Shown: positions 1 to 4,443 of the stretch, piece by piece
How the letters are laid out: every line of letters starts with the position of its first letter
Numbering within the stretch: position 1 is the first letter of the stretch
Assembly: GCA_017463035.1 (NCBI GenBank)
Contig: JAFTPY010000277.1
Location: forward strand, 1-6,399
Reading direction: 5' to 3'
DNA length: 6,399 nucleotides
From: Lachnospiraceae bacterium
GTDB lineage: Bacteria; Bacillota; Clostridia; Lachnospirales; Lachnospiraceae
Made by a program: the position numbers and the translations under genes
The notes under the pieces: generated by a model
What the model was told of the DNA's origin: nothing
The model's database searches: none
The model's input: the letters and a program-made list of their open reading frames with translations, nothing else

Positions 1-361
1 CCTTTTGCAAACGTATGCTTCCAATCAGCTTTCTCAGAAAACGGATATAGGAAACCGTGAGCCAAAGCACCACAACTGCCGTACCACCGATCCAGCACCA
101 TTTCATAATCCGAACCGTGCCTTCTTCAATAACCACCTTAGGTAGCCTATGAACAAAATCCGCCACTCTAGGAAGTTTCTTTAATAGAATCCCCGTCACA
201 AAACGATACACAATATTCGTTGGCAGAGCAATCCAAAGCACGTACGAAAACAACCTCGGAATCTTTCTCCGAAACAACGCCCGAAGCGGTAAAAGGCATA
301 CAACAATCAAACCCAGCTCGATTCCACGGCTGAATATCCATAAAAAAGTTTCATTCGACAT
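1..361 (-). CDS. BlaR1/MecR1-like (peptidase M56 family) membrane sensor, N-terminal part, runs off the left edge
   Basis: An open frame of 120 codons starts at an ATG (361-359) and continues without a stop to base 1, so only the N-terminus is visible. An AAGAGGTG ribosome binding site lies about 5-6 bases upstream. Three hydrophobic segments can be read: about residues 7-28, 37-60 and 88-107, separated by short basic stretches such as RALFRRK. The pattern 'R-x-P-x-x-F-S-Y-x-L-W' before the second segment is typical of the membrane domain of BlaR1/MecR1 proteins. In that family a membrane-embedded zinc protease (HExxH) inactivates the partner BlaI repressor when an external sensor is triggered; neither the protease motif nor any sensor domain lies inside the window. 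A BlaI-family repressor gene lies just upstream, which supports the call. Ligand unknown; beta-lactam sensing is not implied. It could be another polytopic protein, but context makes M56 most likely. Confidence 0.68.
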   Translation of the reverse strand, partial: MSNETFLWIFSRGIELGLIVVCLLPLRALFRRKIPRLFSYVLWIALPTNIVYRFVTGILLKKLPRVADFVHRLPKVVIEEGTVRIMKWCWIGGTAVVVLWLTVSYIRFLRKLIGSIRLQK

Positions 362-428
362 GAAAGCACCTCTTTTGTAATATTTAGTTTCCCATCCATT
401 GTCGCTTTTTGTCGGATATACCATCCGC

Positions 429-442
429 ATTTCACGTGAAAT
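429..442. promoter_or_regulatory. Perfect 14-bp palindrome ATTTCACGTGAAAT in the leader of the BlaR1-like gene
   Basis: The 14 bases are fully self-complementary and lie about 15-30 bases downstream of the predicted transcription start, a usual position for a repressor operator. The inner 12 bases, TTTCACGTGAAA, equal the core of the ParB binding site parS, but the flanking G/C pair that parS needs is A/T here. No ParB or other cognate regulator can be named from the window. Confidence 0.4.
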
Positions 443-463
443 AAATCTATCCCAGGTAAAGTA

Positions 464-492
464 AGTTTAACAAATTGCATTCTATACGTCAA
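464..492 (-). promoter_or_regulatory. Predicted sigma-A promoter of the BlaR1-like gene
   Basis: On the minus strand TTGACG (492-487) is followed after exactly 17 bases by TAAACT (469-464), a 5/6 and a 4/6 match to the -35 and -10 consensus. The start codon lies about 100 bases downstream, leaving a long leader of roughly 95 nt. An imperfect dyad, GGTAAA and TTTAAC with five bases between (455-471), overlaps the -10 box. A perfect palindrome lies further down at 429-442, and a 19-bp tandem repeat lies just upstream of the -35. The promoter shows that the sensor gene need not depend on the repressor gene's transcript. Confidence 0.55.
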
Positions 493-496
493 CTAT

Positions 497-553
497 CCGT
501 AGCGTGGTTTATCTGCCATAGCGTAGTTTATCAACTGTAGCGTTGCTATGGTG
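497..553. repeat. Three tandem 19-bp units with a TAGCGT core upstream of the BlaR1-like promoter
   Basis: Units are 497-515, 516-534 and 535-553. The first two agree at 15 of 19 positions (pattern C-C-R-TAGCGT-R-GTTTATC). The third keeps the TAGCGT core and the first part only. The cores start at 500, 519 and 538, a strict 19-base period or nearly two helical turns, and the array ends five bases from the -35 box. This looks like an array of regulator binding sites. The binding protein is unknown; the neighbouring BlaI-family repressor is one candidate. Confidence 0.5.
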
Positions 554-556
554 CGA

Positions 557-727
557 AGTCGTGAGCGCGTTCGCATTTCGCCGACTTTTGCGTGCAGGCT
601 CGCGCTTCGCGCTTATCCACGCACTTCGCGGCTGTGCCGCTCAGTCGTGGGCGCGTTCGCATCGTCAGAGATTTTCGGAAGCAAGCTTCCAAAATCTCTT
701 CGATGCTCACTTTGCCTGCACGCAAAA
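557..727. repeat. GC-rich intergenic palindromic element (REP/MITE-like)
   Basis: This non-coding block is denser in G and C than its surroundings and is built of nested repeats. A 20-base direct repeat, AGTCGTGRGCGCGTTCGCAT, occurs at 557-576 and 643-662 with one difference. A 14-bp perfect inverted repeat, TTTTGCGTGCAGGC at 586-599 and its complement at 714-727, encloses 142 bases. Inside are small hairpins (GCGC-TTC-GCGC near 602-612, GCGGC-TGT-GCCGC at 628-640) and a long stem from 659 to 706. No transposase and no target-site duplication are visible. It may be a foldback element, a REP-type repeat or a structured RNA. Open frames crossing it on the plus strand look like nothing known. 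Confidence 0.5.
659..706. repeat. Long stem-loop inside the palindromic element
   Basis: The outer arms GCATCG (659-664) and CGATGC (701-706) pair. The inner arms GAGATTTT-C-GGAAGC and GCTTCC-AAAATCTC pair over 14 bases with a single bulged C (676) and a two-base AA at the tip. There is no T-run next to it on either strand, so it is not a classical terminator. It is the strongest fold in the element. Confidence 0.5.
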
Positions 728-764
728 AAATGCCATATTTACAACCGTGGTCGTAAATATGGCA
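724..764 (-). terminator. Rho-independent terminator of the BlaI-family repressor gene
   Basis: A perfect 12-bp stem is formed by TGCCATATTTAC (731-742) and its complement (753-764) around a ten-base loop. Read on the minus strand it is followed by seven T (730-724). It begins 14 bases after the repressor stop codon. It should largely separate transcription of the repressor from the BlaR1-like gene further on. Confidence 0.8.
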
Positions 765-778
765 ACAAAATCATTGTA

Positions 779-1138
779 TTACTTCTTAGAACCTTCAATG
801 ATTGCAAGCAATTCCTTCTTATCCTTTGCAGACAACTTATTCACCTTTGTGAACGCTGCTACAAACATCGGAAGAGAACCGTCAAACTTATCATTTACCA
901 ACTCGGTACCAACCTTCGCCTTGTATTCCTCTTCACTCATTACAGAGGTTACGATGCTGTTTACATTCTGGAACAATCCGTGCTCACACAGTCTGCGAAG
1001 CATTGTATAAGTCGTGGACTTTTTCCATCCGAACTCTTCCGCACATAACTTAACTACTGCACCGGAACCGATTCCCTCTCTGTCCCAAAGCAGCTTTGCC
1101 ATCTTCATTTCCATTTCACCAATACCAAAACGCTGCAT
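779..1138 (-). CDS. BlaI/MecI/CopY-family transcriptional repressor
   Basis: The 119-residue product has the size and layout of BlaI-family repressors (about 120-130 residues). An N-terminal winged helix-turn-helix covers about residues 5-70, with the recognition-helix segment WKKSTTYTMLRRL at 38-50 and the family's SEEEY motif at 68-72. A C-terminal dimerisation helix region covers about 78-115, including FDGSLPMFVAAF and KLSAKDKKELLAIIE. By alignment from memory, Ala95-Phe96 falls where the sensor protease cuts S. aureus BlaI (Asn101-Phe102); the Phe is kept and the Asn is not. The start is supported by AGGAGG six bases upstream. Such repressors bind dyads at their own and target promoters, and dyads are present at 1167-1181 and 1214-1227. 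The likely partner is the BlaR1-like gene 417 bp downstream. Resistance function is not shown; many clostridial pairs of this type have unknown targets. Confidence 0.9.
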   Translation of the reverse strand: MQRFGIGEMEMKMAKLLWDREGIGSGAVVKLCAEEFGWKKSTTYTMLRRLCEHGLFQNVNSIVTSVMSEEEYKAKVGTELVNDKFDGSLPMFVAAFTKVNKLSAKDKKELLAIIEGSKK

Positions 1139-1166
1139 AATTATCCTCCTTTTGTAAAACTGCTTC

Positions 1167-1204
1167 TACCTTATAAAGGTATCACATTTTACGCTCTCAG
1201 TCAA
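1167..1204 (-). promoter_or_regulatory. Promoter of the BlaI-family gene with overlapping operator-like dyad
   Basis: TTGACT (1204-1199) is followed after 17 bases by TACCTT (1181-1176), and TGA before the latter makes an extended -10 of the TGn type. The dyad TACCTT-TAT-AAGGTA (1167-1181 on the minus strand) has six-base perfect arms and covers the -10 box and start site, so a bound dimer would block the polymerase. TAC...GTA end bases fit the general form of BlaI/CopY operators (TACAnnTGTA), though the inner bases differ. Autorepression by the encoded protein is an inference. Confidence 0.55.
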
Positions 1205-1213
1205 TCCACTATT

Positions 1214-1227
1214 GCGTAAATTTACGC
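1214..1227. promoter_or_regulatory. Perfect 14-bp palindrome GCGTAAATTTACGC upstream of the BlaI-family promoter
   Basis: This palindrome lies ten bases upstream of the -35 box and ten bases after the AICAR transformylase stop codon. A further half-site, TTTACGC, sits in the promoter spacer at 1188-1194. With no loop and no T-run it is a poor terminator and more like a protein binding site. The regulator is not identified. Confidence 0.4.
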
Positions 1228-1236
1228 CAAAAGCTA

Positions 1237-2415
1237 TTAATGATGGAACAAACGAATACCGGTGAAGCACATTACCATGTTGTGCTTGTCCGCTGCCTCG
1301 ATTACAAGGTCGTCTCTTACGGAACCGCCCGGCTCTGCGATATACTTAACACCGCTGCGGAATGCTCTCTCAATGTTGTCGGAGAACGGGAAGAATGCGT
1401 CGGAACCAAGCGCAACGTCGGTCATGGTATCAAGCCAAGCGCGCTTTTCTTCTCTCGTAAATACTTCCGGCTTCTCCTTAAAGATACGCTCCCATGCGCC
1501 GTCAGCCAATACATCCATGTAATCCTCACCGATGTACAGGTCAATTGCGTTGTCACGGTCTGCTCTGCCGATTTTATCAAGGAACGGAAGGTTCAATACC
1601 TTCGGGTTCTGACGAAGATACCAGTTGTCTGCCTTAGTTCCCGCAAGTCTGGTACAATGGATTCTGGACTGCTGTCCCGCACCGATACCGATTGCCTGAC
1701 CGCCCTTTACGTAGCACACGGAATTGGACTGGGTGTACTTCAAGGTGATAAGGGAGATAATAAGGTCAATACGGGCAGACTCCGGTAAATCCTTATTTGC
1801 GGTAACGAAGTTGGAAAGGAGCTCATCGTCTACCTTTAACTCGTTTCTGCCCTGCTCGAAGGTAATGCCGTATACTTCCTTGCGCTCCAGCGGCTTCGGA
1901 ACATAGTTCGGATCGATCTGGATTACGTTGTATCCACCCTTCTTCTTCTCCTTTAAAATAGCCAACGCTTCCGGAGTATAGCCCGGAGCGATAACACCGT
2001 CGGAAACCTCACGCTTGATAATACGTGCGGTGCACTCGTCACAAACGTCGGAAAGGGAGATGAAGTCACCGAAGGAGGACATACGGTCTGCGCCTCTTGC
2101 TCTTGCATATGCGCTTGCCATCGGGGTCAGTTCGCCCATGTCATCTACCCAGTAAATCTTTCTCTCTACCTCGGTCAGCGGAAGACCTACCGCTGCACCT
2201 GCCGGAGAAACGTGCTTAAAGGAAGTCGCCGCCGGAAGTCCGGTTGCCTTCTTTAACTCGTTTACCAACTGCCAGCCGTTGAATGCATCTAAGAAATTGA
2301 TATAGCCCGGTCTGCCGTTTAATACGGTAATCGGGAGCTCGCTGCCGTCTTCCATGTAAATTCTGGACGGCTTCTGATTCGGGTTACATCCGTACTTTAA
2401 TTCGAATTCGTTCAT
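1237..2415 (-). CDS. purH: Free-standing AICAR formyltransferase (C-terminal half of PurH only)
   Basis: The 392-residue protein transfers a formyl group from 10-formyltetrahydrofolate to AICAR, the ninth step of de novo purine synthesis. Near the N-terminus is the family's KYGCNPNQKPS motif (residues 7-17). The catalytic Lys-His pair lies in SFKHVSPAG (Lys67, His68), matching Lys266/His267 of human ATIC. Further motifs are SFGDF, TQSNSVCYVKGGQAIGIGAGQQSR and the C-terminal SDAFFPFSDNIERA and PGGSVRD. The MGS-like IMP cyclohydrolase domain that precedes this part in normal bifunctional PurH (about 520 residues) is absent, and no room for it exists upstream. The chosen start (2415) has AGGAGG six bases before it; an in-frame ATG eight codons earlier has no such site. 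It follows the IMP cyclohydrolase gene by 44 bases, surely the same operon. No terminator is visible after its stop, so read-through into the BlaI-family gene is possible. Confidence 0.95.
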   Translation of the reverse strand: MNEFELKYGCNPNQKPSRIYMEDGSELPITVLNGRPGYINFLDAFNGWQLVNELKKATGLPAATSFKHVSPAGAAVGLPLTEVERKIYWVDDMGELTPMASAYARARGADRMSSFGDFISLSDVCDECTARIIKREVSDGVIAPGYTPEALAILKEKKKGGYNVIQIDPNYVPKPLERKEVYGITFEQGRNELKVDDELLSNFVTANKDLPESARIDLIISLITLKYTQSNSVCYVKGGQAIGIGAGQQSRIHCTRLAGTKADNWYLRQNPKVLNLPFLDKIGRADRDNAIDLYIGEDYMDVLADGAWERIFKEKPEVFTREEKRAWLDTMTDVALGSDAFFPFSDNIERAFRSGVKYIAEPGGSVRDDLVIEAADKHNMVMCFTGIRLFHH

Positions 2416-2459
2416 GTCATGCCTCCTGTGTTCAGTCAAACTATTCTATTCCGCAACTC

Positions 2460-3173
2460 TTACTTATTCTTGTTTACGATTCTGGTCTCGGTTGCACCGG
2501 TTACGATATCAATGTAGCGAACGAACAGGGAAACCTTGTTCTCTTCGTTTAAATTCTCCCATAAAAGATTGGTATATGCATCAATATCATCTGCGGTGTT
2601 CACAAGCTTCGGCTCACCCTCAAAGCTCGGAAGCGGATTGCCGTCACCCATGTAGGTATGAATGAAATGACCTTCGCCTGCCTTCGGATCATTATATGCG
2701 AAGGTATAACGATGACAACTGCTCGGATCACCGTTGTTGCTCTTTAAGATGGACATTGCATAGTTGTATGCGCCTGCGCCCGTATGTAAAATACCGGAAA
2801 TACGAGGCGTGTAGTTCGGTGCATCCGGCTCAAACTCTCTGGTACGAAGTGCCTGCTCGAAGGTCTGCTGCTTATCCATTAACTCATAGATGGTATCGGT
2901 CTGGTCACCGTTGGTTACGATGGTCTTGTTTCCGAGAACACGGACCGGTGCGTAAATGATTAAGCTCGGATCGCTTAACTTGCTCGGATCAAACGCCTCG
3001 GTGCGGATACCGTCACCCTCGGTAACGAATACACGGTTTCTGCTGTTCTCGCTTCTACCCATAATAAAGTATGCGGTCACTGCGTACTTGCCGTTCGGAG
3101 ACTTACCGATAATAATACCTCTGCCCGGATAAGAATTGCTGCTCAGTTCCTTTTGAATGGATCTCATTTCCAT
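2460..3173 (-). CDS. purO: PurO-type IMP cyclohydrolase
   Basis: The 237-residue product resembles the archaeal IMP cyclohydrolase PurO family (Pfam IMP_cyclohyd, Ntn-hydrolase-like fold), which closes FAICAR to IMP. Shared motifs are YPGRG (residues 15-19), GRSENSRNRVF (39-49), TNGDQTDTI (87-95; archaeal form SNGSHTDTI) and YTPRISG (121-127). It is somewhat longer than archaeal PurO (about 200 residues). The start at 3173 is chosen because AGAGG lies seven bases upstream; a longer frame opening at 3254 would begin inside the predicted -35 box and its extra 27 residues are unlike the family. It supplies the activity missing from the neighbouring AICAR transformylase, 44 bases downstream. The pair therefore replaces bifunctional PurH. 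No PurR box or purine riboswitch is seen upstream. Confidence 0.9.
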   Translation of the reverse strand: MEMRSIQKELSSNSYPGRGIIIGKSPNGKYAVTAYFIMGRSENSRNRVFVTEGDGIRTEAFDPSKLSDPSLIIYAPVRVLGNKTIVTNGDQTDTIYELMDKQQTFEQALRTREFEPDAPNYTPRISGILHTGAGAYNYAMSILKSNNGDPSSCHRYTFAYNDPKAGEGHFIHTYMGDGNPLPSFEGEPKLVNTADDIDAYTNLLWENLNEENKVSLFVRYIDIVTGATETRIVNKNK

Positions 3174-3190
3174 ACTGCTACCTCTTTCCT

Positions 3191-3203
3191 CGCCGTTTCG
3201 GCG
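3191..3203 (-). promoter_or_regulatory. Small leader hairpin CGCCG-AAA-CGGCG before the PurO ribosome binding site
   Basis: Five perfect GC pairs close a three-base loop in the short leader of the purine operon, 17 bases before the start codon and just before the AAAGAGG ribosome binding site. It could protect the 5' end or tune initiation. It is too small to be a riboswitch. Confidence 0.35.
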
Positions 3204-3225
3204 TTCTTTTATCAAAACTATCTTT

Positions 3226-3254
3226 ATCATACCATTTCTTTTTGTTTTCGGCAA
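3226..3254 (-). promoter_or_regulatory. Predicted sigma-A promoter of the purO-purH operon
   Basis: TTGCCG (3254-3249), 17 bases, then TATGAT (3231-3226), preceded by TGG, which forms an extended -10 element. Matches are 4/6 and 5/6. It sits between the pfl terminator and the PurO start and gives a leader of about 45 nt. Confidence 0.7.
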
Positions 3255-3291
3255 TCTCCCTTTTAGAAATTTTATGTGAATTTTGCATGAA

Positions 3292-3340
3292 AAAAACTTG
3301 TATGGCTTATTAGTGCATCTAATAAATCATACAAGTTTTT
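3292..3340 (-). terminator. Long bidirectional intrinsic terminator after the pfl operon
   Basis: The arms 3292-3313 and 3319-3340 pair over 22 positions with one mismatch (3306/3326) and one G-T pair, around a five-base TGCAT loop. The base of the stem is an A-run on the left (3290-3296) and a T-run on the right (3336-3340), so a U-tract follows the hairpin in either direction. It starts ten bases after the activase stop codon and insulates the pfl operon from the purine operon. Confidence 0.88.
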
Positions 3341-3350
3341 AATGAATCAT

Positions 3351-4190
3351 TTATTTCGTCTTCGGAATCTCTGTAGAGGTCTTCCCCTTTCGCCGGTTAC
3401 GAATGCCCTGCAAAATGATTTCCCGGCACTTCTTTGCGGCCTCCGCATCCATTTGCGGAACACCTTCTAATCGGTACGGGATGCCCATCTCCCGATACTT
3501 GCCGACACCCATAGTGTGATACGGCAAAACCTCCACCGCCTTCACATTGGAAAACCCGCCGATATACTCACCCAACCGGAAAAGCTCCGCATTATCGTCC
3601 GTATAGCCCGGAACCGCCACCCGGCGAATCCACACCGGCACCTTCCGCTCCTCTAAATACTGAAGAAACGCAAAGGTAGCTTCCTTGGAATGTCCGGTCA
3701 GCTTTCGATGTGCCTCTTCCTCGGTGTGTTTGATATCAAGAAGTACCAAGTCCGTGACAGCAAGCATCTCTTCATAGTCTTTTAAGGAACTTTCCGTTCC
3801 GTAATTTCTGATTTCTTCATGAATTCCGTTCTGTGCCGGTATCCAGCCGGTCTCTGACTTCCGATAGGGGAACATCACACCGGATGTATCCAGACAGGTG
3901 GAGATACCTTCCTTTTTCGCCTTCCGAAACAGCTCCGTCACAAACTCCCTCTGGCAAAGAGGCTCTCCGCCGGATACCGTAATTCCGCCGTTTTTATAGT
4001 AGGACCGGTTTCTGAGAAACTTCGCAATCAACGCCTCCGCGTCCGTCAACGTTCCTCTTTTTTCCTGCCAGGTATCCGGATTGTGACAATAGGCACAACG
4101 CATGGGACACCCTTGCAAAAAGACCACCATCCGAAGCCCCGGACCGTCTACCGTGCCGAAGCTCTCCACAGAATGAACCCAGCCCTGCAT
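3351..4190 (-). CDS. pflA: Pyruvate formate-lyase activating enzyme (radical SAM glycyl radical activase)
   Basis: The 279-residue enzyme uses SAM and a [4Fe-4S] cluster to abstract a hydrogen from the PFL glycine, creating the stable glycyl radical. The cluster motif CxxxCxxC is at Cys28, Cys32 and Cys35 in GCPMRCAYCHNPDTW. The SAM-binding SGGEP is at 73-77. Other activase landmarks are SFGTVDGPGLR (10-20), DTSG (101-104), DIK (152-154), VWIR (186-189) and LPYH (222-225), all with counterparts in E. coli PflA (246 residues). The extra two-Cys-cluster domain of other activases is absent, as expected for a PFL activase. It has about 20 additional residues between DTSG and YEEML (about 108-138) and a basic C-terminal tail of about 15 residues. 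Its ATG overlaps the stop codon of the preceding glycyl-radical-subunit gene (TAATG), with GAGGTG just upstream, implying translational coupling. In a split PFL its substrate would be the small subunit, free or docked. Confidence 0.96.
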   Translation of the reverse strand: MQGWVHSVESFGTVDGPGLRMVVFLQGCPMRCAYCHNPDTWQEKRGTLTDAEALIAKFLRNRSYYKNGGITVSGGEPLCQREFVTELFRKAKKEGISTCLDTSGVMFPYRKSETGWIPAQNGIHEEIRNYGTESSLKDYEEMLAVTDLVLLDIKHTEEEAHRKLTGHSKEATFAFLQYLEERKVPVWIRRVAVPGYTDDNAELFRLGEYIGGFSNVKAVEVLPYHTMGVGKYREMGIPYRLEGVPQMDAEAAKKCREIILQGIRNRRKGKTSTEIPKTK

Positions 4191-4429
4191 TACATCACCT
4201 CGTGGAATGTACGGGAAATCACCTCGTCCTGCTGCTCCTTATTTAACTTATTAAAGTTTACCGCATAGCCGGATACACGTACGGTCAACTGCGGATACTT
4301 TTCCGGATGCTTCTGAGCATCCAACAAAGTCTCGCGGTTTAACACATTCACGTTTAAGTGATGTCCGCCCTGCTCTACGTAACCATCCAGTAACGCTACC
4401 AGATTGTCGATTTGATTCAAATCTGCCAT
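4190..4429 (-). CDS. Separate glycyl radical subunit of a split pyruvate formate-lyase
   Basis: This 79-residue protein matches only the C-terminal glycyl radical domain of PFL: DNLVALLDGY (8-17), GGHHLNVNVLNRETLLDA (21-38), HPEKYPQLTVRVSGYAVNF (41-59) and the terminal SRTFHEVM. Gly54 in RVSGYAV corresponds to the radical-bearing Gly734 of E. coli PflB. The ATG at 4429 has AAAGGAG seven bases upstream and falls where the domain begins; an in-frame ATG at 4498 would add 23 residues unlike any PFL and is rejected. It resembles the spare-part protein YfiD/GrcA, but lacks that protein's roughly 50-60-residue N-terminal extension. Moreover the PFL core just upstream lacks this domain altogether, so here it appears to be an obligate subunit rather than a repair part. 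It lies 14 bases after the core gene and overlaps the activase gene by one base. Confidence 0.93.
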   Translation of the reverse strand: MADLNQIDNLVALLDGYVEQGGHHLNVNVLNRETLLDAQKHPEKYPQLTVRVSGYAVNFNKLNKEQQDEVISRTFHEVM

Positions 4430-4436
4430 CGGTTTG

Positions 4437-4443
4437 CTCCTTT
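4437..4443 (-). promoter_or_regulatory. Ribosome binding site AAAGGAG of the glycyl radical subunit
   Basis: The 14-base gap between the core stop codon (TAG, 4446-4444) and the ATG at 4429 consists of AAAGGAG plus a seven-base spacer. This near-ideal site shows that the small gene is translated on its own. It is not the debris of a frameshift in a single PFL gene. Confidence 0.85.

Noticed and set aside
307..492. A 61-codon minus-strand frame overlapping the BlaR1-like start
   Set aside because: It overlaps the promoter and the better supported start of the sensor gene in another frame and shows no family features.
497..553. CRISPR array
   Set aside because: The units are tandem with no spacers and degenerate by the third copy; no cas genes are present.
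543..1048. Two overlapping plus-strand reading frames across the palindromic block and the repressor gene
   Set aside because: They run through repeats and then antisense to a clear repressor gene, have no ribosome binding site and resemble no protein family.
3174..3254. N-terminal extension of the PurO-like protein from an ATG at 3254
   Set aside because: These codons overlap the predicted promoter and are not like the family; the ATG at 3173 has a proper ribosome binding site.
4190..4429. YfiD/GrcA spare-part protein acting only in repair
   Set aside because: The adjacent PFL core has no glycyl radical domain of its own to be repaired, and the small protein lacks the N-terminal extension of YfiD. 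A repair role for a second, full-length PFL elsewhere cannot be excluded from the window.
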